DNA from: Marchantia polymorpha subsp. ruderalis
Lineage: Eukaryota; Streptophyta; Marchantiopsida; Marchantiales; Marchantiaceae
DNA length: 64,000 nt
NCBI GenBank assembly: GCA_037833965.1
Contig: AP031356.1
Span: 4,176,501 to 4,240,500 of the forward strand
Direction: 5' to 3'
Position numbers and translations under genes: made by a program. The notes under the pieces are model-generated. The model ran no database searches. It saw nothing but the letters and a program-made list of their open reading frames with translations, and was not told the origin of the DNA. Shown here piece after piece: positions 23,289 to 34,810 of this stretch; position 1 is the stretch's first letter; each line of letters opens with the position of its first letter.

Positions 23289-23955
23289 GTAGGCATTTTG
23301 AAAAGATTAGGTTTAGAGAGGAGGTTAGAGGGAGCGGCAACTGTTGACTCCGAAGGCGTAAGACCTGTTCGGTGCTCGCACCGCAGCAGATGACAGTTTT
23401 TGGAAGTTAGGAATAAAGTAGTTCAAGGCGTTGCCTTGGGGGTCTTTTCTCAATTTAGTTTCTTAGTTTCGGACTTCTGTATTCTCTGCGCGTTTTGTGA
23501 GTTGAGTGTGTTGTTCACCGCGTAAGAGCGACTTCAGTTTGACGAAGGTACCGCATCCGAAATAGGAGCCTCAATTCGAGTGTTCTAAAATAGCGTCTTG
23601 CTAGTGACAGGATTTAAGCAAATTTGTACTTGGCCGCTAGCTACAGGTCCTCTGAGTTTACTTCTTGAGAAATTTCCCCCATGAATCTTAAGTTGAGGTC
23701 TTGATCGACCTCTGAGTTTTGCATTTACTTGTTTTAGGTGTGTTGGTGTGTATTACGCTGCCTTGTGTGTCCTCCGAGTGACCTCCGAGTCGAACACCTG
23801 CAGTATTTTTGGGAGTGACAGTAGCCTGAGAATTCAAACTCCTCAATAGACTGTTAAGAACGTGACAATTGGGACTCTTTGTGTTGATCCTGTCCTCGTG
23901 GGATCGGATCTTTACCATTATGCTCCATTTTAGTATTATCTATCATTACAATCAA

Positions 23956-24260
23956 GTCAAAGCTCTCGTGACAAAGGTTAAACAAGCAAATCTTCAAGAT
24001 GAGATTATAAAGAGCATCAAGCAAAAAAATGCGACGTGATGAAATTCTACTTTCTGTTACATGATTAGCATCAACGAGACACTCCCGAAGTTGATCAAGA
24101 TTTTACGTGCACAAGGTCACGGACTGCTTTCCAAGGTCATCAAGATTGATCACGAGCTTCTTAATGACTTAATCGCTTTTCTAGTGCCCTTTTAGAAGGC
24201 CACCCTAGCTCAAAAGGTGTTTGTAGAATCTACACTACAACATGACATCTACTTCCGACC
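23956..24260 (+). pseudogene. hAT transposase pseudogene, part 2
   Basis: In phase with part 1 after removal of C2, the frame continues VKALVTKVKQANLQDEIIKS. After two stops it gives INETLPKLIKILRAQG and HELLNDLIAFLVPF, stop, KATLAQKVF. The last piece fits the hAT helical stretch L..L...L.PF..AT. It is cut at 24260 by the LTR-like repeat. Removing that rejoins it near part 3. Confidence 0.65.
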
Positions 24261-24776
24261 TCCAACCTCAGGGCTGATTCTTATTCAAGTTTAACTCAAA
24301 TGGCTTTGCGGTAGCTCATCATGGTTCTAAAATTATCCCTCATGTCCATGTTCCAAACACCCTATCACATAATCCCTCAATGTATCACTCTAATTCACAC
24401 ACACATAGACATTACAGGGTATTGAAAATTGTCACTTTTTCATATATGAAAACAAGTCTCTACACATGAACTTTACAAACTTGCTTGAGAATCTATTGCC
24501 TACCTCTTTATATAAACTACTAGAGAGTTATTTTTATTTTTACTATGGTAAAAATAATAACTATTATTTAACTTACTTTTACAACAATAAACCATAGTAA
24601 GTTTGACTAATTATCAATATGTGGCAACATGCCATTAATCTCCTAAGACTTCTAGATGTTTACAAACCCTTATATTGGAATGTTGACATGCCATTTGGAC
24701 CTTTTTTAATTTTTAGATCCTCCATTTATCACTAAGTCAACATTAGATTTAGTATAACCAATCTAATTTCCATTAC

Positions 24777-27700
24777 TGTAATGACAAACAAATACCAAAA
24801 TGGAGCATAATGGTACAGATCCGATCCCACGAGGACAAAAATAACCACAAAAGTCACGATTTGTCACAGATTAGCATTATATTAAGGAGTTTTACTTCTT
24901 AGGCCAATGCCACTCCCATAAGACACTACCCAACTTGGGCAGAAGACCCGCAGAGTAGCGCATAACCACACTCACAGCCTGAAATATTTCCAATCGACGC
25001 TTGTGGGAATCGCTTGCAACTCCACGCTCATATTTCAGGGGGAAAACTTCCCAGCATTGCATACATTCCGACACACTGACCCGAATACCTAGACTTGAAT
25101 TTGCTTAAATTCCAAGGAACACCCGGCTACCCTAAACATTCAGGCTAAATACTCACAACTCCCGATGCGGTAACTTCGACAAACAGGAGCGCACTGTGCT
25201 TGAAGTCTGGATCACACACCAGCACACAAACACACTGTGGATACAGGTTTACAGTCAGGACAAGCCAATTGACAGAAAAGTCCCATAAGGAAAGAGCCTT
25301 GGGTCCTTTATTGACAATGGCAACTCTGGAATGTCAATCGCCTGAGGCGAATCGGTCTAAGGGGCTGTGCCGTCCGACGGAGCCTTTACGGCGTCGTCTG
25401 AACTACTCTCTGCTCCTAGCTAATGCAAAACGTTTAAAATCTCTAACTCCACATTCTGGAGCGCCTCATCGAATCCATCCGAAAATGTCTTAACTATCTC
25501 TACAATTTGTTTGTGTCGTGCGGATCCGCTGGCCTTAGTGCTGATCAACCGTCGCTCAAGCGAATCTAACTTCAGCCACTTCATCGTTTTCAATCCCCAC
25601 ATCGTGAATCCGCGTAGGCACTTCTCTACACGCAATCTCAACTCATCGATTGTCTCGTCCCGTAGATGACGGTAGGCCTCCTCTGGCTTCTCCATTCTCC
25701 GTCGCGACTCTTGCAATCTCATGTCCGCCTTACCTAATTGCTCCCGCAACCGTCGACATTCCGATTCAACCTTTAATCTACATTCGACCTCCAAAGATTT
25801 GGTCGATTTGCAATCTACCAATTTCTTGGCCCAATTCGTTAACTCTTCTTCGTGCTTTCGGACTCCCTCCGACAGACTCGCTGATAAATCCTTCGCGCGT
25901 CGGAATTCTGCGTCACACTTACCTGCAATCTCCCTATCTTGCTACGAAGATCTTCTTCCGCCGTCTTCGCCTCTGCAATCTTCCCCCGAAGTTCTTCGGC
26001 GATGCGAATCTCTTCGGCTCTTCGGGCCTCCACCTTAGCAAGTTTTTTGACATGCATGTTCTCTCGTCTTTCTGCAGTCGTGATCAACCACTCCAATCGT
26101 TTGACTGCCTCATCATAAGCTTCTTTGGATTTCTCCAATCTCGCAAGCAAATCCACTATCATCTTTTGCCCGTTCTCCTTAGAGATACGAAGCCCGCCAC
26201 ATGTTTCCTCTAACTCTGCACACCGTCCCGATTCCTTCGTTAGACTCAGTTGCAGTACTTTGCACTCAATCTCCTTCTCCCAAAGCGGGTCTTCTTGCTC
26301 CTTCAATGCAGCCTTCGCTGCTGCGCATTTGGTTGACAAGATTGCAACTCGCTCCCGTGTCATCTTAATCGCAGAATCTCACTTCCTCTTCACTGCTACT
26401 ACTCTCTTGAGCTGGGTTCTATTCCTTACCAACTCTACATAGAACCCTACCTCCTTGGACACAACATACTTCTCTCTCTTCCCGTCCAAATACTTCAATA
26501 GTGGAACCACACTATCCTGTAAGAAATCGGGGAAGGTAATCTTCAATGTCTTCAACTCTTCGCCCGTGGTCTTTTTCTCTCCTTCGGGTCTTACATCTTC
26601 CACAGGGGATGGAGACAATGGAATATTAGTAGCATCTATCACCGTCCCTCCAACCTGCGCAACCACTTGCTTAAGTATTTTGTCACTTAGAGTGAGCTAC
26701 TTCGCTAGCTCTTCACTTGTCTTCGATTAAGGTACTTCCTCACTCCCCAGACCGTGTCCCCTCCGAAGAAAGAGAATTTGAACTAACCATCTATGTTACC
26801 TCCTTCGAAGGTTCCACTGTCCTGTCTATTGGAACTTCAATTAGTACCACCGAAGGTCCTTAAATCACCACAGGCTATGTCGTCTTGCCAGCTACTACTT
26901 CGAGTGTGTCGATAATTGGGGCAAGTGTCTTCTCCACGCTGCTGTCCGAAACTTCGGTTACCACCAACCCTCTACTCGCCTTCCTCTTCCGTCTCGCGCA
27001 AGTTCTTGACTGCCTGATTCCTTCTACCTTTGTTTCCGCTCTTCTGATCCCTAGCGTCAAATCTTCCTCATCATCATTCACCACTTTTCTTCTCTTCGCC
27101 AATCGCCGTTCTGGCCTCTCACGATTCGGTAGAACGTTCACCTCAACGGGTCCTCGGGCTGTCGTCTGCGTTGAAATTGAGGATCGACTGTTATCATCTT
27201 TGGTCTCTTCACTAGACTCAACACCCAAGATTTCCCACTCCCTCAAAAAACGTCCTCCTCCTCGCTTGTGAGCAATCCCATGCCTCGATAGAAATTCACA
27301 AGGAAAGGAGTCAAATGATTGATCAACGGTCCCGTCCACCAGAAGCTCGCATTCACCCAGACAAGATCATAAAAGATTCTTGTCCAGTGTACCCTCGGTC
27401 CCTTCAAGACTCGTTCGAAGAATCCTACTTGCCAAGCAGTGACATACATCGTGCGCGCCGGTCGCACGATGTGCATAATGCCCAACGCAATCGCCCGTCT
27501 CTTCAGATCGTGGTAGTCAGCGGTCTTTCATCCATTCGTCCCCTGCCTCCCAGAACTCAAGAGTGGCCCGTAAGAAAATTCTTCTATGCGTGAGTCCCAC
27601 GCTACTCTTCTCGAACAAGAGATCCCCGTCGTTGCTTGCGCACGGCACCATCACCTTCGCCCAATGCTCAATCGTCCACAGCATGGGATTACCTCAGAGA

Positions 27701-28322
27701 TCCTCGCCCTCGGTCTTGTTCTTATCCATAATTTCCTTGTAGATACTCGCCGAGATGCAATTTCAATTCCACAAGAGTAAATCAAGACGCAATTTGCTGA
27801 GCTCGCGACTGAAGAGTCGTAATTTCTCGTAGGGTACCTTCAAGAGAACCAATTTCCGCACCTTGTCACTCTTCTTGGGCGGCGCCATGTCTCCAATTCG
27901 CGTCGTCGTGGAATCGATGTCGATCAATCTCTCCGCTTCCGTACTCGCTTGCTCTCGTTCAAAATCGCAATGTCGGCACACTCGCTTCTGCCTTTGCCCT
28001 TCCCTCGATGCCCTAACATTGGCTCCTCCCGCGCTTGGTAGAATTCTCAACGCGTGCGAACTTTGTTTGGCCCATTGCGCAATTTGAATTGATTTCGATG
28101 TCTTCGCCGAAGGATGTACCTTCTTCGCCGAATACACAGATCTTGCATTGTCCAGAAAAGGCTGCGCCGAAGATCCGAAGATCTTCGACCATAAGTAAAT
28201 TCTAACTAATTCTATCATAACTCCTCTAAATCTACTCCTTCTAACTCAAATGTCTATCTTCTACACAAATATGTTTAAGTTTTGTTGATTTTTGAAGAAA
28301 AACAAAAAAACTAAGCATCACA
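24777..28322 (-). mobile_element. CC-family element, long form (copy C1)
   Basis: 3,546 bp, the most complete and uninterrupted long form. On the minus strand it starts TGTGATGCTTAG (28322) and ends TTGTCATTACA (24777). A perfect 5-bp TSD ATTAC lies at 24772-24776 and 28323-28327. It interrupts the LTR-like repeat at 24261-28615. The leader (28322-27889) precedes one gene. The tail carries the AATAAAGGA/CCAAGGCTCTTTCCTTA block (minus, about 25290-25325). No LTRs, RT, integrase or transposase were found. Confidence 0.92.
25330..27888 (-). pseudogene. CC-family gene in C1, minus strand
   Basis: The minus-strand start ATGGCGCCGCCCAAGAAG at 27888 opens a gene of about 800 codons. The order is: N-terminal globular domain with DLLLWNWNCISAS (to about 27240); RARTMYVTAWQVGFFERVL at about 27430-27485; INHLTPFLVNFYRGMGLL; a basic linker with GPVEVNVLPN and RKRKASRGLVVTE; the signature FLQDSVVPLLKYLDGKREKY, then VELVRNRTQLKR; then a long coiled coil ending LRDETIDELRLRVEKCLRGF and LERRLISTKASG. 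Stops and frameshifts interrupt it near 27280, 26880, 26700, 26380 and 25840, so it is not functional as it stands. Antisense frames here (such as 25650-26213, +) are shadows. No homologue of known function is recognised. Confidence 0.8.
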
Positions 28323-28615
28323 ATTACTTAATCAAACCAATCTAAACGAAACATAAAGTCAAAAGTATTTTCTCTTTAAATCTAAACTTTTGTACAAGAC
28401 AAAATAGAATTGTTCACCAAAAATGTTCTTGACCTTCTATAATAATTCCGCCAAGTATAGACATTATAGCTAAACATAGTTATAACTTGATAAATCTTAT
28501 TATAACTAACTAGATTTTGTTGGAACTAGCTAAACTTAGTCATAACTAAGCTAACCATGATTAACTCCTTGACTACTTCTAATTCTATTTCAAACATACA
28601 ACATCTGGTCTTACA

Positions 28616-29371
28616 GGCCAAATCTGTTTAAACATTGCTCGATTGTTACGATGATATCAGCATCAAGTAGAAAGATGTTATGATAATAATATTGAAGAAT
28701 GACTCTCCCGCATTCATTGCTTTGAAGCCAAATTTGCTGAATTGATCGAGGAGAAGTTTTTTTGGAGCGTCATTCATGTTATTGCCGTCGTTTTCAATCC
28801 TAAAACCAAATGTTGTCTTGACAAATTTGGCATCAACTTCGCCAATGTTAAGTTTGGCAAAAAAAATCTAGAAAATATGATGAAAGATTACATGATTCGC
28901 TCTGGAATCAGCAACAATAGTGTGCAATATCATACAAAATAAAAACATGACAACTGACGTATTGCGCATTGTCTTGTAGAGTATGGTTCAAAACGCAATA
29001 GCGTCATCGACAAGAAATCTTTTGTCGATGACATGCAGCTTGATTTTGCTTCAATGACGAATCTTAACAACTATATTTTTTTGAAAGTTTATCAACGTGT
29101 AAGTGGACTTTTATACAAATACAGAAGTTTATTTTGGTAGAAGATACATCAAAACACTTTTTCCGTACTTTCTTGACTAGCTCGCCCTATGTTGGCCATT
29201 TCAGCATCTAGCGCAAAATCGGAGAATAAACTCTCGGACGCAAGGAACATAATGAACAAAAAATGCAACAAGCTTCCACTTCCAAGCTCAACGACTTCAT
29301 GTTTGACTTTTCTTTCTGCGCTTGATGCTATTGTCGTCTACTATTCATGTTACGATTCCACCAAAAATTGA
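28616..29371 (+). pseudogene. hAT transposase pseudogene, part 3 (dimerisation domain)
   Basis: The frame 28742-28942 has IHVIAVVFNPKTKCCLDKFG, the hAT motif H.IA..L.P..K. After stops, 29180-29320 reads LARPMLAISASSAKSENKLS and then NKKCNKLPLPS. This is the hAT C-terminal dimerisation motif (LA..LL.IP.SSA.SER.FS...I...KR..L), with the conserved E kept and R replaced by N. With parts 1 and 2 it gives one transposase cut twice by later insertions. Confidence 0.8.
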
Positions 29372-29794
29372 AAGCTAAATAGAAAATTGATCAATTTTTT
29401 GCATCTATTTATGTAACGGTTCCACCATTTTCATCTATTCGGGTCCAAATCGGATATCATCTCGAAGGTGACTTGTATATGGATCGGATATTGGATTGTC
29501 TGGTCGGGTATGGATTAGGTATGGATACCACAAGCACACAATTGAGGTACATGGGATCTGGTTCAGTTTTGATTTTTAGGTGTGATGCATGTGTTATCTA
29601 CTCCCATATTTTTTTAAACTTATGAAGCTCAAAATAAAGCCGCATACGATTTCTCTTCGGCTCTCTTTACCTTGACACTCTCACTGTCAAAGGTAGGGTC
29701 GCCGTCTTTGCCTTTGCAAATCCCCATGACATAATTCCCACTTGCCAGTGCGCACTGGCAAGAACGGCTATCAAACCATAGGGTATCGGGATAG
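29372..29794. other. Possible hAT subterminal region with palindrome
   Basis: There is no gene. 29440-29540 contains repeated CGGATAT and GGTATGGAT-like motifs of the kind found near hAT ends, but no terminal inverted repeat or 8-bp TSD could be recognised. At 29741-29762 there is a perfect 22-bp palindrome without a loop (each half CTTGCCAGTGC). Confidence 0.4.
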
Positions 29795-30381
29795 TTTCAG
29801 ACAAAATGTAGCAATGGCGTTGATGAAGATCCTTCGACCTTCTCGGACAATGTACATGATTACTTGGCAGGTTGGGTTCGTGGAACGAGCGCTACGGGGG
29901 GATTCTCGATAGTTTTGAGCCTGCATTCTCCGCACGTCTGTGTATTGAGAGTTTTGTCACCGCGCGAGAGGTACTTCGATTTGTCGAAGATACAGGATCC
30001 GAAGTAGTAGCCCAATTTGGATGTTTTGAGTAGCAATTGGCAAAATCATGACTTAAGCAAATTTGTAGTTGGAAGCTTCGTGCAGATACTAAGTGTATCA
30101 TTCAAGAATTTTCCCCCTTGAATACTAAGACAGGGTCGCGATCCACCTCTGTGATGCTTGATTGGAGAAGTTTAAGGATTGTTGTGTGACTAACGCTGCA
30201 TTGTGCCTTCTTTGGACTTAGCACATGCTGTATTTCTAGAAGTGACAACCGCTTGAGAATTCAAACTTTTCAATAGATTGTTAATACCTGACACTTATTG
30301 CTCTTTGTGTTGTTTCTGTACTCATGGGATCGGATCTTTACCATTATGCTTTATTTTGGTACTTATACTTTGAACATTACA
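29795..30381 (+). repeat. Internally deleted CC-family element
   Basis: The N-terminal gene piece (ALMKILRPSRTMYM, then TWQVGFVERALRG, 29815-29910) is joined directly to the family tail, which runs to TTGAACATTACA at 30381. The whole linker, coiled coil and AATAAA block are absent. The 5' end is also missing, so no TSD can be tested. Confidence 0.7.
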
Positions 30382-30499
30382 ATTATACAATGAATGCAAT
30401 GTCCAAAATGTGTTTTTGAAATTAAAAATAAGGTTTTTAGATTTTATATAACAATTTTGGTTATGACTAATAAACATAAATAAAATTTTACAAAGTTTG

Positions 30500-30864
30500 A
30501 ATTAGTCAACGGCATGTTGTCACGTACTGAAAATTAGTCAAACAGATTAAAAAAATTATTAAAATAAGTTAGAAGATAATTGTTGTATGTTATCATCATA
30601 AAAAAATTTTAATTAATGTAATCAAAGAAATTGAAAAAAATCTCTTAAGCAACTTTGATGGTTCATTGTGTGACAACTTATTTCATCAATAGAAGCTTGA
30701 GTTATATTATTATCTTGTTGTGTTGATGATGAGTGACGAATGTGTGAAATTGATGATGAATGAAGAGATTGTTTGAAATGATGTTTGAAACTATAGAAGA
30801 AACATGTCTTGTAGAATCATGATGATGAAGTTTAAACTTAGTAAGAATCAATCGAAAGTTCACA
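30500..30864 (+). repeat. Partial ~770-bp LTR-like repeat, decayed
   Basis: GGCATGTTGTCACGTACTG near 30530 corresponds to GGCATGTTGCCACATATTG of the intact copies on the reverse strand. The end GAAAGTTCACA at 30864 corresponds to GGAGGTTGCA. The TATA region and most C/G positions have decayed to A/T. Confidence 0.5.
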
Positions 30865-32113
30865 ATTTTTACTTAAAAAAATACAACTAACTTAGTAAAA
30901 GAGACATAAATTGGTTAATTTCATCAAAATTGGACATCGACATTCAATCAATGTTGGTTATGGATCCAAAAAACCAAGTGAAAATAATCAATGACTCTGA
31001 ATTTCCTCTATTTCAAATGTCAACCATACTTTCATCTATCTTATTTTGGAAGAATTTCTCCTCGTGTCTACAATTGTTTTGCATCAAGTCTATATGAACT
31101 TTGCAAAAAATGGGAATTTGTTCATCGTTATGAGCAGATGCAATCAACTTATTTGTTATAAATTCTCTGTGCTCTGTTTATATTTCCAATACAAAACTTG
31201 ATATTCACGTCATCCTTGCAAGCAGCAACCCGTGTGCATCACTTGCATGCATGCTCTTCAACTACTCTACGAGACTTCACTTCCAATTGTAATATTAAAT
31301 GTACAAATTCCATTATATATTCACAAATAGAAATAAAACATCAACAAAAATATAAGTGGTTCACATATTTGAATTATGTACACAAAACAATAACATATTT
31401 ATTGAAAAAACCTCCAAAATGTTCAATGAAAGCTATGGTTGTTTCTACTTTATATAAGAGGTAGCAAAACTCCTATGTCTAATACTAATGGAATTAAGTT
31501 TAGTCATAACTTTAACTCAAGAAAGGTTTCATAATAAAGTTATCAATACTTGAATTATTATCAACAATTTTAATATTTAAAATATCAATTTTTAATGATG
31601 ATAAATATTGTTAATATGTTGTATCTAAATAAATTTAGTTACTTATTTTACTAAATCAATCAATGTGAATTCACCTTATATTCATTTTTTATCAAATTAA
31701 ATAAAATATTATTACTATTTATACATATAAGATACATATTTTGATGATACAAAAAGATAATTTGAAGTACATCTTCAATACATGTGATGAGTACAATAAA
31801 TTGCTGATTGTGTGATATTTTATATTCAAAAATAATCATTGCCAGATGTTTACAATGAAATATGTTAATACTTATCAATTATATACATATATATTACCCT
31901 TCATGTTTTTAAATGAAAGGAAGTAGAATATTTTTGATGAATTATTTCTATTTTATTTATAGCATATTCATATTTTCTTTGGTTTAAAAAATTATAACGT
32001 AAAAATTATATCTATTTTATATATACAAAATACGGGGAAAATAAATTTCATGTCAAAATAACAATAGAGCTAGATTAGCTCGACATCTTAGTCTCTATAT
32101 ATTTAGCGTGAAG
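30865..32113. other. Unassigned A/T-rich stretch
   Basis: No coding frame above about 90 codons and no element ends. Very A/T-rich, with ATATATATA runs near 31885. It is the target DNA of the CC element starting at 32119. Confidence 0.4.
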
Positions 32114-32526
32114 ATAATTGTGGGGCCTAGTTTTTAGTTTTTCTTCAAAAATAAACAAAAACTTAAACAAAATTGTGTAGAATGAAGACATGTGAGTAAG
32201 AAGTGATAGAGATAGAAGATTTATGATAGAATTAGTTAGAATTTGTCTTCGGCCAAAGATCTTCAGATCTTTGGCGTAGCCTTTCTGGATAGTGCAAGAG
32301 CTAAGTCTTTGGCGAAGACATAAAGGTCAATTTGAAATGCGCAACGGGCCGGACAATGTTTGCATGCGTCGAGAATCCTACTGGGCGCGGGAGGAGGAAA
32401 TGCTAGAGCATCGAGGGAAAAGCAGGACCAGAAGCAAGCGCGCCGACATTGCTATACCGACGGAAATGAACGAGGAGAGAGAGAGATTAATCGACATCGT
32501 TATCCGAGACGACGCGAATTGGAGAC

Positions 32527-33783
32527 ATGGCGCCGCATGAGATGAATGACAAAGTGCGGAAATTGGTTCCATTGAAGGTGCCTTATGAGGAATTGCGATC
32601 CTTCAGGCGCGAGCTCAGCAAATTGCATCTTGATTTCCTCCTATGGAATTGGAACTGCATCTCGGCGAGCCTTTGCAAGGAGATTATGGACAAGAACCGG
32701 ACTAAGGGCGAGGATCTCCGAGGCAATTCAATGTTGTGGACAATGGAGCATTGGGCGAGACTGATGGGGCCGTGTGCAGTTAGCGACGGAGATCTCCTGT
32801 TTGAGAAAAGTAGCATGAACCTTACTCGCATGGAAGAATTCTACTTCGGTCCACTCTTCAATAACGGAAGGTCGAGGACGAATGGATGAAAGACCGCCAA
32901 CTACAAGGATCCGAAGAGACGAGCAATTGCGCTGGGCATTATGCATATTCTGCGACTAGCGCGAACAACTTATATTACGGCTTGGCAGGTGGGATTCTTC
33001 GAGCGAGTTATTACGGACAACGGATGCACTAGGCAAGAATCTTTTACGATCTTGTCTAGGTGACTGCGAGCTCTCGATGGCTAGGGCCGTTGGCGAATCA
33101 CTTAACTCCATTCCTTGTGAATTTCTATCGAGGCATGGGATTACTTACGGAGGAGGAGGAGAAGCGATTTCCGAAGGAGCGGAAAATCTTAGCAGTCGAG
33201 TCTAGTGAAGGAACCGAAGAAGAGGATAACAATCAACCTCGAATTCCACAATCAGACGACAGCACGCGGACCTGTTAAGGTGGATGTTCTGCCAAATCAA
33301 GAGAAGTCACCTTTCGCCTCAAAGAGGCGAAAGGTGGTGACTGATGACGAGGAGTACTTAATGTTTGAGGAAAGAAGAGCGGAAAAGAAGATAGAGGGAG
33401 TCAGGCAATCAAGAACTCGGGCTCGATCGAAGAGGAAGGCGAGTCGAGGGTTGGTAGTAATCGAAGCTTCTGTTAGCAATGTGGAGAAGACGGTTGCTCC
33501 AACCAACGCCTCAGCCAAAGTAGCAAGGGACGAGCCGATACAGCCTATGGTGATAGAACGATCTTCGGCGGTACCAGTTGAAGTTCCAGTAGACGCGACA
33601 GTGGAACCATCGAAGAAGAGAACAGAGATAGTAAGTCCAAATTCTTTGTCTTCGGAGCTGACGCAGTCTGTTGGGAGTGAGGACGTGCCTCAATTGAAGA
33701 TGGGAGGAGAAGTAGCAACGGAGTTTACGTTGAGCGAAGCAATCTTGAAACAGATTGTGTGGCAGAGATTGGTGGGACTGTGG
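32527..33783 (+). pseudogene. CC-family gene in C3, N-terminal part
   Basis: ATGGCGCCGCATGAG at 32527 opens a 120-codon frame with VPYEELRSFRRELSKL, LDFLLWNWNCIS, GNSMLWTMEHWARLMGP, and GDLLFEKSSM. After frameshifts come RAIALGIMHILRLARTTYI, then TAWQVGFFERVI, then LTPFLVNFYRGMGLL (33060-33278). The basic linker follows in the frame 33205-33807 (GPVKVDVLPNQEK, RKRKASRGLVVIE). The chromovirus cuts the gene at 33788, and the rest is at 39820-40960. Confidence 0.75.
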
Positions 33784-33788
33784 GGAAT
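33784..33788. repeat. Target-site duplication of the chromovirus, left
   Basis: GGAAT directly before the 5' LTR. The identical GGAAT follows the 3' LTR at 39815-39819. Confidence 0.9.
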
Positions 33789-33872
33789 TGTAACCATCTT
33801 TAGTTAGTTAGAATTAAAGTAGAGGTTACTTTAAATATTGATGTAGATACTTTAGTGTACACTAGTCATAGC

Positions 33873-34012
33873 TGCCACGTCAGCGATCCGCGCACTTGGT
33901 AGGTACACGGTGGATGTGTTAGTTGACAGTGCCACGTCAGCAATCCGTGTGCTTGTAAATAAGGATTGAGTGTGTTAGTTGGGTGCGCCACGTCAACTAT
34001 CTGTGTGCTTGT
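33873..34012 (+). promoter_or_regulatory. Tandem bZIP-like sites in the LTR
   Basis: Units start at about 33873, 33930 and 33986, each opening with GCCACGTCA, the reverse of TGACGTGGC, a known plant bZIP (ACGT-core) binding motif. They precede the TATA box by about 90-230 bp. The 3' LTR has the same three units at about 39491-39630. An enhancer role is inference. Confidence 0.6.
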
Positions 34013-34099
34013 TAGAGTTATCCGCCATGTCATCCATCCACTAGGGGTGGGATGGATGGTGGGAATTAGATCTTATCTCCTTGTACTTGTTGGTGAGAG

Positions 34100-34109
34100 C
34101 TATATAAGG
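34100..34109 (+). promoter_or_regulatory. LTR TATA box
   Basis: CTATATAAGG, about 90 bp before the LTR end, conserved in the 3' LTR (about 39719-39728). Confidence 0.75.
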
Positions 34110-34197
34110 GAGAGTAGAACCATTGTTGGTATCTCTCATCTTCAGAGTTTACGTTTCTATCTTTGAGTGAGCTTCTCTCTAAACCCTAGTGTTACAA

Positions 34198-34215
34198 TGG
34201 TATCAGAGCGACCTT
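34198..34215 (+). other. Primer-binding site (tRNA-iMet type)
   Basis: TGGTATCAGAGCGACCTT starts one base after the LTR. TGGTATCAGAGC is the usual plant initiator tRNA-Met primer site. Confidence 0.92.
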
Positions 34216-34810
34216 GCTCTTTCCTTGAGTGTGGATTACCCCTCATGGAATAGCAAGTGAGTGATGATGGAGTGTAGTCTTGAGAGTGTATAGAGGATGG
34301 CAGAGGTCATTCATCTGCATGTAGAGAGAGGTGGAAAAGGGAAATTGTGGTTTTGCACATATAGACGGGATTGACAGGAATCCAGTACCGCACTGGCCAA
34401 TTCCTAACCTATTCGATATTCACCTTCATTGCATGGAGAAACATCATTTTTGGATGTAACTTGTGGCTTGTTGGGGTGCAAATTTTATGACTAGAGTGAT
34501 GGAGTTAAGAGTGCCACTGATTCTTCCAATAGTTACTTATGGAGAGACTTGGAATTGTATTATATACATTCTATACTTAATGTTTCATGCATTTGAATCG
34601 CGAACCACCTGTCCCGGTTCGATTCAGCACTTATGTAGAGATTAGAACAGTATATAGACAAAAGAGTATATGGAGAGAATTTCTTGTGAGGAATTATGGA
34701 GAGTAGTACTATAGAGCTGTGATAGAATCACCTGCACCTTTTGTGACTCCTTTGTTGAGAGGTCACAGAGTCATTATACTCACTTTGTATTAGAGGGAGT
34801 GTGAGAAAGC

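Larger units (their letters stand above)
19859..23950 (+). mobile_element. CC-family element, long form (copy C2)
   Basis: It begins TGTGATAGGTTAG and ends ATCATTACA, with a perfect 5-bp TSD ATCAA at 19854-19858 and 23951-23955. It holds a secondary ~770-bp LTR insertion (21325-22099), and without it is about 3.3 kb. Order: ~500-bp leader, globular N-terminal domain, basic linker, coiled coil, AATAAAG/CCTTGGGGG block (23411-23450), and a ~500-bp tail ending CTCGTGGGATCGGATC...ATTACA. No LTR pair, RT or integrase is visible. It is inserted in the hAT transposase frame. Confidence 0.9.
24261..28615 (-). mobile_element. ~770-bp LTR-like repeat, interrupted by C1
   Basis: The repeat runs 24261-24776 and resumes at 28328-28615. 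Its two parts join in register with 21325-22095, and the gap is the CC element at 24777-28322. Ends: TCCAACCTCAGGGCTG at 24261 and TCTGGTCTTACA at 28615. Flanking GACC (24257-24260) and GGCC (28616-28619) are a 4-bp TSD with one change. It is inserted in the hAT pseudogene. Confidence 0.8.
33789..34196 (+). repeat. Chromovirus 5' LTR
   Basis: Begins TGTAACCATC and ends CTAGTGTTACA, 408 bp. It includes three ~57-bp tandem units (33873-34012), a TATA box CTATATAAGG (34100-34109) and a telo-box AAACCCTA (34181-34188) near the expected transcription start. Confidence 0.95.

Noticed and set aside
19859-23950. LTR pair inside CC elements
   Set aside because: The first and last few hundred bases of C1, C2 and C3 were compared and show no direct repeat. 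Only TGTRAT-like terminal symmetry is present.
25650-26213. 187-codon + frame
   Set aside because: Antisense shadow of the coiled-coil gene of CC copy C1. Its phase and content follow from E/K-rich sense codons.
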